Assembly (NCBI RefSeq): GCF_000315485.1 | Contig: NZ_JH992941.1 | Span: forward strand, 1,178,001 to 1,242,000 | Direction of reading: 5' to 3' | Source: Bacteroides oleiciplenus YIT 12058 | Lineage (GTDB): Bacteria > Bacteroidota > Bacteroidia > Bacteroidales > Bacteroidaceae | Length of the DNA: 64,000 nt | Shown: one piece after another, positions 1-7,721 of the stretch | Layout: the number at the start of each line of letters is the position of its first letter | Numbering within the stretch: the stretch's first letter is position 1 | Program-made: the position numbers and the translations under genes | The notes under the pieces: model-generated | The model's database searches: none | Told to the model about the DNA's origin: nothing | Seen by the model: only the letters and a program-made list of their open reading frames with translations

Positions 1-954
1 TTTGCGGATATGCAGGAATTGTGGGATCAATACAAGAGTGAGATGAAAATTAACTTTATCACTTGTGGTTCTATCTATTCTTTGATGAAGGAATTATTTG
101 AGGACAAGAAAGCTGCTATGTATGGGCGTCTGACGAAGCGCATAGAGTTATTGCCTTTCAGCATTGCCACTATGAAAGAGATATTGCGGCATTATCTTCC
201 TTCCTATCGTAATGAAGATTTGCTCTGCTTATATATGTTGACGGGAGGAGTTGCCAAGTATATAGAGACGTTGATTGACGAGCAAGCGTTTACCAAACAG
301 AAAATGCTGGAGTGTTTCATAAATGCATATATGCCTTTCCTGACCGAGGGTACCGACCTTATTAATATGGAGTTCCGACGCGAAAGTGCTATCTATTATT
401 CCATTCTGAGCTTGATAGCCGATGGTAAGAATACATCGGGAGAGATTGACTCTATATTGGAGACAACCTCAAGTGCCTACTTGCGCAATCTGGAAATCAA
501 TTATTCGTTGGTTCGTAAAGTGAGACCGGTTTTTGCTTCGGAACGAAGCAGGGGGATACGGTATCGATTGAATGATAATTTCTTGCAATTCTGGTTTCGT
601 TTTATCTATCCTAACCTGGATTTGGTGGAGAGTCAACGCTCTGATTTATTGTTAGAAATTATAGAACAGGGCTACAGTGTATATTCGGGTTTTGTACTGG
701 AACGTTATTTTCAACAACGTATCCGTGAAGAAGAGCGTTTTTCTCTGATAGGCAATTGGTGGGACAGTAAAGGGGAAAATGAGATAGATATTGTAGCAAT
801 TAATAGAATAGACCGGCAGGCACGCATTGCAGAAGTAAAGATAAATCCCAGAAAAATATCTCTGCATGTATTAGAGCAGAAAGCACAGAAACTACTTGGT
901 GAATTGAAGCGGTATCGTATAGAATATCAGGGATATTCATTGGAAGATATGTAA
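1..954 (+). CDS. AAA ATPase, DUF234 C-terminus (5' end outside window)
   Basis: The reading frame is open to the first base of the window, so the N-terminus with the Walker A and B motifs lies upstream and only about 317 residues are seen. The part present matches the prokaryotic ATPases that combine an AAA domain with a DUF234 nuclease-like C-terminus. It starts with the sensor-type segment NFITCGSIYSLMKELFE, followed by the YGRLTKRIELLPFS stretch typical of the family, then a winged-helix-like middle, and ends with a PD-(D/E)XK-like pattern (ENEIDIVA, then AEVK, about residues 259-278). Cellular role is unknown for these proteins, which are often lineage-specific in Bacteroides. A second family member lies at 12501-13703 and a relic at 36572-37138. 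Confidence 0.85.
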   Translation, partial: FADMQELWDQYKSEMKINFITCGSIYSLMKELFEDKKAAMYGRLTKRIELLPFSIATMKEILRHYLPSYRNEDLLCLYMLTGGVAKYIETLIDEQAFTKQKMLECFINAYMPFLTEGTDLINMEFRRESAIYYSILSLIADGKNTSGEIDSILETTSSAYLRNLEINYSLVRKVRPVFASERSRGIRYRLNDNFLQFWFRFIYPNLDLVESQRSDLLLEIIEQGYSVYSGFVLERYFQQRIREEERFSLIGNWWDSKGENEIDIVAINRIDRQARIAEVKINPRKISLHVLEQKAQKLLGELKRYRIEYQGYSLEDM

Positions 955-997
955 ACTTACCGCAAGACGTACATAAGTCTTGCAGTAAGTTTTTTTG
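955..997 (+). terminator. Rho-independent terminator after the AAA ATPase
   Basis: The sequence right after the stop codon forms a stem (cttac-c-gcaagac paired with gtcttgc-a-gtaag) around an 8-nt loop and is followed by seven T residues. This is a textbook intrinsic terminator for the upstream plus-strand gene. Confidence 0.8.
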
Positions 998-1025
998 AGT
1001 TTAGAGGTGAACTAACCGGTGTAAT

Positions 1026-2114
1026 TTATCCTATTATCCACTTACTGCCCGGTATGAACGAGATAATCTTTGCCGTTATGTAGCAACTGATGAATGTACT
1101 TATTGCAATACATGGTATGGCGGCAACGGTGGGCAGTTCCAGCGTTTGTTTGAACACTGTTACCCACAGCCCAAGCCAGAATATGTGCATGAGGTACATG
1201 CCATAGCTGAGTTTCGACATTTCTGTTATAATCTGTGGAGCTTTCGGACGGTTTATGCATGTGAACATAAGGAACGTGCCTGCTGTGAGAATCACACAGT
1301 TGATTGTACAGAAAGCCCATCCTATTTCTATTACCGGCGTGGTATGAAGTTCTCCGGGGATGGCTTGGATGTAGAATGAGTAAATGGTCAATGCAGCTCC
1401 GACAATCATTAAAATAGTTCCTATAGTGAGACGTTTCGAGCGGTTCCATGTCAGGTGCACGCGTATGTAATGTGCCAGTACGAGGTATCCCAAGTAGCCT
1501 GAGAAGTACCACAGCATATGATATTCATTCCAGAAACATTGTCCCCACACTTCACCGAACCATCGGTTGAAATACGGCATGCATGTTGATAACAGGAATA
1601 ACCCTATAAAGAAACGTTCTTCTTTTGCTGTGGCTTTCTTCAGCCATGGCGATATGATGGGTATAAATAAATAGAGGCTGATAAGAGGATACATGAACCA
1701 CAGGTGTCCGGCCAATGTTGGAAAGTTCAAGAATATTCGCGACATGTCTTTGAATGATGTTTCTCCATCTATCTGCCCCCACAGCAGTGGCAGGGTGCTG
1801 TATAGTATCATGAATATGAAAAATGGCGGTAGGATGCGCAGGCAGCGCTGGCGGTAGAATTGCCATGAGGTCTGTTCTTCTTTCATGGGTACCAGAAGAA
1901 AGGCGGAGACAATCATGAAGAGCGGCACTGCCATGCGTGAAAAACCGTCGTACACAGCTACCCACAGCCTATCGGTTTCACTGGCTAAATAGGATTGTGG
2001 TCCCACCATGTCTGTAGCTCCGGGGGCACCGTAGAAATTTTCGCTGGCGTGGACAACCATGACGAGGAAGCAGGCAAACACACGCACATAATCTAAAAAA
2101 ACAATACGTTTCAT
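1026..2114 (-). CDS. membrane acyltransferase (acyltransferase 3 family)
   Basis: This is an integral membrane protein of the acyltransferase-3 (OafA/YrhL) family, which transfers acetyl or other acyl groups onto surface polysaccharides or other envelope molecules. The N-terminus FLDYVRVFACFLVMVVHASE has the family's first helix with the conserved Arg and His. About ten hydrophobic helices follow, with the conserved QRCLRILPPFF segment near residue 110. The start was placed at the Met before KRIVFLDYV, since the 21 extra residues from the ATG at 2177 are polar and unlike the family; that longer form (1026-2177) cannot be excluded. The gene stands alone, convergent with the AAA ATPase gene and divergent from the TPR regulator. 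The acceptor molecule cannot be told. Confidence 0.85.
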   Translation of the reverse strand: MKRIVFLDYVRVFACFLVMVVHASENFYGAPGATDMVGPQSYLASETDRLWVAVYDGFSRMAVPLFMIVSAFLLVPMKEEQTSWQFYRQRCLRILPPFFIFMILYSTLPLLWGQIDGETSFKDMSRIFLNFPTLAGHLWFMYPLISLYLFIPIISPWLKKATAKEERFFIGLFLLSTCMPYFNRWFGEVWGQCFWNEYHMLWYFSGYLGYLVLAHYIRVHLTWNRSKRLTIGTILMIVGAALTIYSFYIQAIPGELHTTPVIEIGWAFCTINCVILTAGTFLMFTCINRPKAPQIITEMSKLSYGMYLMHIFWLGLWVTVFKQTLELPTVAAIPCIAISTFISCYITAKIISFIPGSKWIIG

Positions 2115-2335
2115 TTTTTTTGAGTATTCAAGTTCGTAATTAGTATAAGATGATTTATGTTTATTCTTTTCATGCATTTATGGCGGAAATACTTTGTTGA
2201 TATTCCGAATACTACTTTATTTTCGGAGGTAAAGGTAAACAATGTTTTTTATAAAAAATGTTATATGGAAAAAACGATTTGCTGTAAAAAGCATATTCTA
2301 TAAAAGAATCTATACTTTTTTATTTAAGCAATGAG

Positions 2336-2368
2336 TTGATAATATTCTGATGAAAAATTTTATCTTTG
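2336..2368 (+). promoter_or_regulatory. Bacteroides-type promoter for the TPR regulator
   Basis: A perfect -7 element TATCTTTG lies at 2361-2368, with a TTG at 2336-2338 that could act as the -33 element. Transcription would begin about 25 nt before the ATG at 2400. Confidence 0.6.
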
Positions 2369-2399
2369 TAGTATTGAATTCAATAGTATAGTCAACAAA

Positions 2400-4133
2400 A
2401 TGAAAAACTATATAATCTTAATAATCTTTTTGATGCTCTTTTTACTAGTAGCTTGTAATGGACAACAAAACCATAACAGGCAGTTGGTGCTAGCGGACTC
2501 TCTTATGCAATCGCGACCGGACAGTGCATTGAATATCTTACGGGGTATTTCGATGGGGGAATTAGCTACACAGGTTGATAGCGCTTATTATGCATTATTG
2601 TTGACGCAAGCAAGGGATAAGAATTATATTGTGCAGACAGATGATTCGTTGATATGCTATGCTGTGGCATATTATGACGGGGCTAATGATGTGCGTATGC
2701 AGGCAAAGGCGCATTATTATTGGGGATGTGTTTATAGGGACATGAATCAGCAGGCAGAAGCAATCCGGGAATTTCTTATTGCGGCGCCTTTGACGAAAAA
2801 AACTAAAGAAAAAAGGCAATTAGGATTGATATATAATAATATAGGCTATATATATACTATACAGGAATTCAATGAAAAAGCAGATTCTATCTATCGCTTA
2901 GTGGAGAGTATTGCCGAAGAGTTGAAAGATACTATCCTTTGGGCTGAAGCCCTGTCTAAGCAAGGTTCTATTGCCTTAGCAAAAGGAGAGGAATATTTTC
3001 CTATTGCTGAACAGAAGTTATCAGATGCTTTTGCAGCAGTAGATAAGACAGGAAATAATGGGCTAAAAGCTAATATTTCAGCTTCACTCAGTAATTTGTA
3101 TAGTCGGATGGATGAGGGCGAAAAGGCTTTGTATTATGCAAAGCTAAATCTTTCCTTGCGGAGAGATACAGCACGGGCTTATCGTGCTTTTCTCATTTTG
3201 GGGGATGCTTATTATAAATGTGGACAGTATGATTCTGCTATTTTCTATCTCAATAAAGGTTTGGTAGGTAAAGATTATCGAAGAAAAGTAGATGCCTGTA
3301 TGCGTTTAGCAGACATTGCAAGGATTCAGGGAAATGTTGCTCTATCCTTGGAACTGGAAAGAAGCAGTTCTGCATACAAAGACAGTTTATACCAACTTCG
3401 CCGGAGTGTAATTGCTAATAAAGTGATTGAAGCGGAAACTGATGCGCAGACAATGCTTCAAAAGCTATATTATAAAGGACGTTTAAATACATACCTATAT
3501 GGTTTTATGCTGGTAACAATAATGATTGTGGCAATTGTTCTTTTTCTATATAGACGATATCAAAGAAAAAATGACTTATTGCAAAGGGATAAACAAGAAT
3601 TAGAAAAGACGAATCGGGATTTAAGTCTACATTATGCCAGCCTGCAGGCTGATATAGCACAAAAGGATTTGGAGATTGAAGACTTGAAACAAGAACTGGT
3701 TTCACATCAGATTGATGAAGAGCAAAGAAAAAAAATACAGATAGAACTGGACGAAATGATTTTGAAGCGAAGTGCTTTAACCAAAGAGGCTTTCCTGCAC
3801 TCACCACTTTACGAAAAGATGCAGGTTATTATTAAAGATTGTCAGGATAGAGATGAATCAGATGAAGAAATAAGCGACCGGGAATGGCAAGAATTTGTTG
3901 TCGGAATGGATATGCAATGGAATAATGGCATAACGGATTTTTGCGCAAAGTACCAATTGTCTAAAGAAGAACTTCATTTGGTGTGTTTAAGTTTGGCTGG
4001 GTTTCCATTCTCCCATTTAGAATACTTATTGCATCTTTCCAGAAGAACACTCTATCGAAAGAAAAATGCTTTACTTAAACGGATTGGTGTTGAGCAAAAT
4101 TGTGAATTTGAAGAAATTTTGCAAAGAAAATAG
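2400..4133 (+). CDS. TPR lipoprotein regulator with C-terminal HTH
   Basis: This 577-residue protein has the layout of Bacteroidota one-piece membrane regulators. It begins with a lipoprotein signal (LLVACNG, Cys19), followed by tetratricopeptide repeats to about residue 340, one membrane helix (about 366-384), a long coiled coil (about 390-455) and a C-terminal helix-turn-helix (ELHLVCLSLAGFPFSHLEYL onward, about 520-565). A periplasmic TPR sensor coupled to a cytoplasmic DNA-binding domain is inferred. It has its own promoter, and the next gene (DUF3244) starts 78 bp downstream, so it is the likely local regulator of the peptide-export locus to its right. Its ligand is unknown. Similar proteins occur at 26994 and 40254. 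Confidence 0.85.
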   Translation: MKNYIILIIFLMLFLLVACNGQQNHNRQLVLADSLMQSRPDSALNILRGISMGELATQVDSAYYALLLTQARDKNYIVQTDDSLICYAVAYYDGANDVRMQAKAHYYWGCVYRDMNQQAEAIREFLIAAPLTKKTKEKRQLGLIYNNIGYIYTIQEFNEKADSIYRLVESIAEELKDTILWAEALSKQGSIALAKGEEYFPIAEQKLSDAFAAVDKTGNNGLKANISASLSNLYSRMDEGEKALYYAKLNLSLRRDTARAYRAFLILGDAYYKCGQYDSAIFYLNKGLVGKDYRRKVDACMRLADIARIQGNVALSLELERSSSAYKDSLYQLRRSVIANKVIEAETDAQTMLQKLYYKGRLNTYLYGFMLVTIMIVAIVLFLYRRYQRKNDLLQRDKQELEKTNRDLSLHYASLQADIAQKDLEIEDLKQELVSHQIDEEQRKKIQIELDEMILKRSALTKEAFLHSPLYEKMQVIIKDCQDRDESDEEISDREWQEFVVGMDMQWNNGITDFCAKYQLSKEELHLVCLSLAGFPFSHLEYLLHLSRRTLYRKKNALLKRIGVEQNCEFEEILQRK

Positions 4134-4211
4134 GTGATGGCACACTTGTGACACACTTTGTTTGCGTAGACTTTCGTAATTTAGCCACCATAAAACAAAA
4201 GTCCTACGCAT

Positions 4212-4622
4212 ATGAAAAAGGTATTATTTATTTTATTTTCATTTTTGTCTTTTACTATTTCGATAAATGCACAGTTTGTCTCTGGTAATACGGAGATAAT
4301 GCTTACACAGAAGAATGGCGACAGAGAAATAGGCGATAAAGATAGTGAGATAACTCCGGAAGGTGCTCCTCAAACTCGCAGTAGTGTTTTTCAACCTGTG
4401 TGTGCTTACTTATATAATAAGGTAATAACTGTCGATTTTCAAGCAGCATTCTCCGCTGTTACGGTTAATGTTATTAATGAAGCTACTGGAGAAGCTGTTT
4501 GCTCTAAACAACTTATCAGTCCTACAAGCTTTTCTATTGATTTAAGTGGAAAAGATGCTGGAGATTATATGATAGAAATTATTTCTGATAAAATCTCATT
4601 AGAAGGATATTTCCCTTTATAA
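4212..4622 (+). CDS. DUF3244-like secreted protein
   Basis: This is a 136-residue protein with a clear Sec signal peptide (FILFSFLSFTISINAQ, cleaved near residue 20). The mature part is beta-rich (YNKVITVDFQAAFSAVTVNV and DAGDYMIEIISD) and matches the small DUF3244 proteins that Bacteroides often encodes next to TPR/HTH regulators. It is probably periplasmic or surface exposed. The gene lies 78 bp after the regulator and 24 bp before the VKOR gene, and may head the transcription unit of the peptide-export locus. A TTTG followed by TAATTTAG at 4177-4184 is a weak promoter candidate. No function is known. Confidence 0.75.
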   Translation: MKKVLFILFSFLSFTISINAQFVSGNTEIMLTQKNGDREIGDKDSEITPEGAPQTRSSVFQPVCAYLYNKVITVDFQAAFSAVTVNVINEATGEAVCSKQLISPTSFSIDLSGKDAGDYMIEIISDKISLEGYFPL

Positions 4623-4646
4623 TATTCTATATAGACAAGGGTAATC

Positions 4647-6185
4647 ATGGCTGAAGTTGATAATACTGCTATTGTACTCTATTGCTATTTACGGGCACTA
4701 TCTGTAAAGGTAAGCAGAAGTACTGTGCGTTGTTTGCTCGATACTCCATTAGGAGATGGCATACGAGGTATCAGTGATGCACTGGATATGCTTCTTGTAA
4801 AGAATGAAGTATATCAACTTCCGTCATCTGATTATTTTTTGCAATTGGAATCTCCTTTCATCACTATGCTTAAGGTGGACAGAAATCCATTTTGTGTAGT
4901 GACGAAAAAGGGCGATTCCATCGTAGAATTCATTGATGGAGATGGACAAAAACGCAGTATGACGATGGACAAGTTTTTGCAACAGTGGACGGGTACTGTC
5001 TTATTCGGAGAACCTACTGAAAAGACTTTAAATGAGCATTACTATGTAATGAAAAATATTATTTTCTATTTGTTGCGTTATAAGTTTGTCATCGCTATAC
5101 TTTTTATCTTGATATTGGGGATGCAAGCTGCATTCTCCCAAAATCAACCATTTGCTTTTATTGCCTATTTATGTACATTGAGTTTTGGCATTCTTGTGTC
5201 TATCGCTATCCTCTATAAAGAATGGGTGAATGAGCAATTCATGGAGTCATTCTGCCATATAGGGAAGGTGGTGAACTGTAATGAAGTGCTTCATTCTAAG
5301 GGGGCAAATATAGCAGGTGTAGGATTAGGGGAATTATCTCTGCTCTACTTTGCTGTTCTCTTTTTGTTTTCTTTGATCCGCTGGAATGATTTTTATGGAA
5401 TTTCTGTCATTTGCTGTGTTGCTGCAACCGCGTTTACTCTATATTCCATTATTTATCAGGTTTTCATTCTTCATAAGGGGTGCATGCTTTGCATGCTGGT
5501 AAACTTGGCGGTATGGGGTAATGCGACGACTCTTTATATGTTGAGAAATTATTTTGATATAGATTTTTCCTTTACTTCATTTTCCGTATTTATTGCTATA
5601 GGATGTATCTGTCTGATTCTTGGAATACAAATAAGAACTATCCAGAATAGAGAAAGGGAGAGAGTTTCTCTAAAGGAACATCTTGGTAGTCTGTTTAATT
5701 CGGAGACTTTTCAGATGTTATTGGCGCTAAAGCCTCAAATAGAGGAGATGGCAAGTCTGGATATTACGCTGCATAGTCAGGATACAGGAGGTAGTGAGGT
5801 GATGATAGTAACTAATCCCAATTGTAAGAATTGCGCAAGGATTCATCGTCATGTAAAAGAGATAGCTTCAAGGATTCCCGTATCATTGGTATTTCTGACA
5901 TTTCCAAATGATAGGCTAGGTGAGAAAATTGCGCAAATTGTCATTGCAGCTTATTACATGGATGGATGGGATAAGGCAATGCAACTTTTGGAAGAGTGGT
6001 ATGAAACAAAATGTATCAAAGAAGTGGATGATTACAGTATAACAACCGAAGTACAAGATTTGTGGATGAAGCAACAGGTATATTGCCGGAGACAGAGAAT
6101 AAACAAGACGCCCTCTGTTATAGTGAGTAAGCATTATATACCGGAAGTGTATCCGCTATCAGATTTAAGATATGTATTGACATAA
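4647..6185 (+). CDS. VKOR-thioredoxin protein with degenerate C39-like N-terminus
   Basis: The protein has three parts. Residues 1-125 have the outline of a C39 bacteriocin-leader peptidase (SPFITMLKVDRNPFCVVTKK, FIDGDG, then FLQQWTGTVLFGEP), but the DCGPTC active-site motif is absent and the catalytic His position is Pro81; only the Asp of FIDG (97) remains. Residues 140-330 form a multi-helix vitamin K epoxide reductase-like domain with the loop cysteines C203 and C211 and the redox pair C279-M-L-C282. Residues 380-512 are a thioredoxin fold with C393-K-N-C396. VKOR domains make disulfides using quinone and pass them to a partner thioredoxin. Next to a two-cysteine secreted peptide, the likely substrate is that peptide. 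Leader binding by the dead C39 part is inference. Confidence 0.85.
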   Translation: MAEVDNTAIVLYCYLRALSVKVSRSTVRCLLDTPLGDGIRGISDALDMLLVKNEVYQLPSSDYFLQLESPFITMLKVDRNPFCVVTKKGDSIVEFIDGDGQKRSMTMDKFLQQWTGTVLFGEPTEKTLNEHYYVMKNIIFYLLRYKFVIAILFILILGMQAAFSQNQPFAFIAYLCTLSFGILVSIAILYKEWVNEQFMESFCHIGKVVNCNEVLHSKGANIAGVGLGELSLLYFAVLFLFSLIRWNDFYGISVICCVAATAFTLYSIIYQVFILHKGCMLCMLVNLAVWGNATTLYMLRNYFDIDFSFTSFSVFIAIGCICLILGIQIRTIQNRERERVSLKEHLGSLFNSETFQMLLALKPQIEEMASLDITLHSQDTGGSEVMIVTNPNCKNCARIHRHVKEIASRIPVSLVFLTFPNDRLGEKIAQIVIAAYYMDGWDKAMQLLEEWYETKCIKEVDDYSITTEVQDLWMKQQVYCRRQRINKTPSVIVSKHYIPEVYPLSDLRYVLT

Positions 6186-6277
6186 AGATATTATTCTCGA
6201 GAAGTAATAGCTGTTTTGGAGGCAGCTTAAAAAAATCCGAGTTAACGTTTTTATTTACCTTTAAATTTTTTATTATT

Positions 6278-6472
6278 ATGAAGAATTTAAGTAGTTTTGA
6301 AGCATTCAAGCTGAACAAGGCTCAGATGGGTGCTATTGCTGGCGGAACAATCTATTGCTATGTTTCAGACACAGCTAAGGAGGCTTACTTTGAAGCAACA
6401 ACTATGGACGAAGCACAAGCAGGCGCAGACAAAGCTTTTGGTGAAACTGCCACATGCGAAGAACTGGCATAA
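6278..6472 (+). CDS. double-glycine leader peptide precursor
   Basis: This 64-residue precursor has a 23-residue leader, MKNLSSFEAFKLNKAQMGAI then AGG, of the type found in Bacteroidales GG-leader natural-product precursors. Cleavage after Gly23 would leave a 41-residue peptide beginning TIYCYV. The mature part has two cysteines (mature positions 4 and 37), nine acidic and two basic residues, so it is strongly acidic, unlike most cationic bacteriocins. The gene sits between two disulfide-handling genes and upstream of a C39 exporter, which fits secretion of a disulfide-bonded peptide. Function (toxin, signal or other) cannot be read from the sequence. A TACCTTTA at 6256-6263 is a weak -7 candidate. 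Confidence 0.85.
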   Translation: MKNLSSFEAFKLNKAQMGAIAGGTIYCYVSDTAKEAYFEATTMDEAQAGADKAFGETATCEELA

Positions 6473-6490
6473 CCTTAAAGTAAAATCATT

Positions 6491-6523
6491 TTAGGAGTTC
6501 TTACTACTTGTAAGAGCTCCTAA
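6491..6523 (+). terminator. hairpin after the precursor gene, possible leaky terminator
   Basis: A 14-bp stem (ttaggagttcttac with gtaagagctcctaa, one G-U pair) and a 5-nt loop begin 18 nt after the precursor stop codon. It is followed by an A/T-rich stretch but no clean T run. It could partly end transcription or protect the precursor mRNA, so that the peptide is made in excess over the exporter genes. Confidence 0.55.
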
Positions 6524-6542
6524 ATAATAATTTATTAGAGCC

Positions 6543-7721
6543 ATGAAAATATTACTACCACTTTTTTCTTTTATCTGTTTGCCCATGTTCTTCTTTTCTC
6601 TAGCAGACCAAAAGGAGGAAAAGAACGTAGAAATCATTCTACACTTAGACAAAGACATGACAGAAGATGCTCAAACAGTCTATCTATGGTCATTTTGTGA
6701 TGGCGGCAACCAACAAAGATTTTGGGATTCAGCCAGAATTGAAAAAAGGCAGAAAACTGTAACTCTCCAAGGCTATGTTCCTTATGACTATAATTTATAC
6801 CTCTGTTTTTCCAAAAATGGTCCTATGCAGTTGTATGTTTATGCACAACCTAAAGACACTATTGAATTACACATATCATCAAAAGACAGGAAGATGCTTT
6901 GGAAGAAGGCCTTAAGAGGGGAGTATCACAATATAGCTACAGAAAACTCCTTATACGACAGTTACTATTGGATGAAGAGGAGAGAAACGTCTAAAGACAG
7001 CGTCCCTTATTACAGTCATCTTTTAATGGACAGTTATGATAAGATTCTTCATGAAAGTCCATATCCTCAAATTGCAAATAGTAGTTTCTCTATGTTGCGA
7101 ATGTTTTTTAAAGACTCTATAGGTAACGATAGCCTCCAAATTCTAAAGAAATATGTCACGCAAAAATTCTCCGATTACCCCCCTACTGTAGCTGTATCTG
7201 TTCCCCATGAATTGAGCGAACGTACACTAAAGACCCAACAACGCCTAAACGAAATTTCTGTACAACGAAAGAGATATGAGCAAAGTAAAGTAAATACTAA
7301 AATAGGAGGTAAATTGTCTTTAAAGTTACCAAATGCAAATGGAGAACTGATTTCTTTGAGTGACTTAAAAAGCAAATATATTTTTTTGGATATATGGGCG
7401 AGCTGGTGCAAACCATGTAGAGCGCAAACTCCATATCTAAAAGCTGTTTTGGAAAAATATAAAAAAGACCTAAAAGTATATGCAGTTTCTATAGATACGA
7501 ATCATAGTGCATGGAAAAAAGCAATGGAGCAGGACAAGACGCAGGAATTTATCCATGTAATCGGTTCAGACCAAGAACGAAAAAAGGTAGAGGCTGTAGA
7601 AGCATTGGGTATAGAAAGAATTCCTAAAAATTTCTTATTAGACCGTAACTGCAGAATTATTGCGAAGGATTTACTTGATGATGAACTCATGCAAACCTTA
7701 GACAGCTTAACAAAACAATGA
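6543..7721 (+). CDS. TlpA-like thioredoxin family protein
   Basis: A 392-residue protein with an N-terminal hydrophobic export signal (LLPLFSFICLPMFFFSLA), a middle domain of about 220 residues that resembles the DUF4369-type region of Bacteroides thiol proteins, and a C-terminal TlpA/ResA-like thioredoxin domain. The active site is WASWCKPC, with C289 and C292, and the later IERIPKNFLLD supplies the cis-proline segment. It should act in the periplasm as a thiol-disulfide enzyme. It overlaps the exporter gene by 4 bp (ATGA), so the two are translationally linked. Its likely substrate is the two-cysteine peptide or the VKOR partner, which is inference from position. Confidence 0.85.
   Translation: MKILLPLFSFICLPMFFFSLADQKEEKNVEIILHLDKDMTEDAQTVYLWSFCDGGNQQRFWDSARIEKRQKTVTLQGYVPYDYNLYLCFSKNGPMQLYVYAQPKDTIELHISSKDRKMLWKKALRGEYHNIATENSLYDSYYWMKRRETSKDSVPYYSHLLMDSYDKILHESPYPQIANSSFSMLRMFFKDSIGNDSLQILKKYVTQKFSDYPPTVAVSVPHELSERTLKTQQRLNEISVQRKRYEQSKVNTKIGGKLSLKLPNANGELISLSDLKSKYIFLDIWASWCKPCRAQTPYLKAVLEKYKKDLKVYAVSIDTNHSAWKKAMEQDKTQEFIHVIGSDQERKKVEAVEALGIERIPKNFLLDRNCRIIAKDLLDDELMQTLDSLTKQ

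Noticed and set aside
1042..1965. Additional reading frames of 130-160 codons opposite or within the acyltransferase gene
   Set aside because: They overlap a well-supported gene in other frames, start internally and show no domain or signal-peptide logic.
6186..6277. Hairpin AGCTG...CAGCT with following A run before the precursor gene as a terminator
   Set aside because: The stem is only 5 bp and is followed by A, not T, on the coding strand; not strong enough to call.
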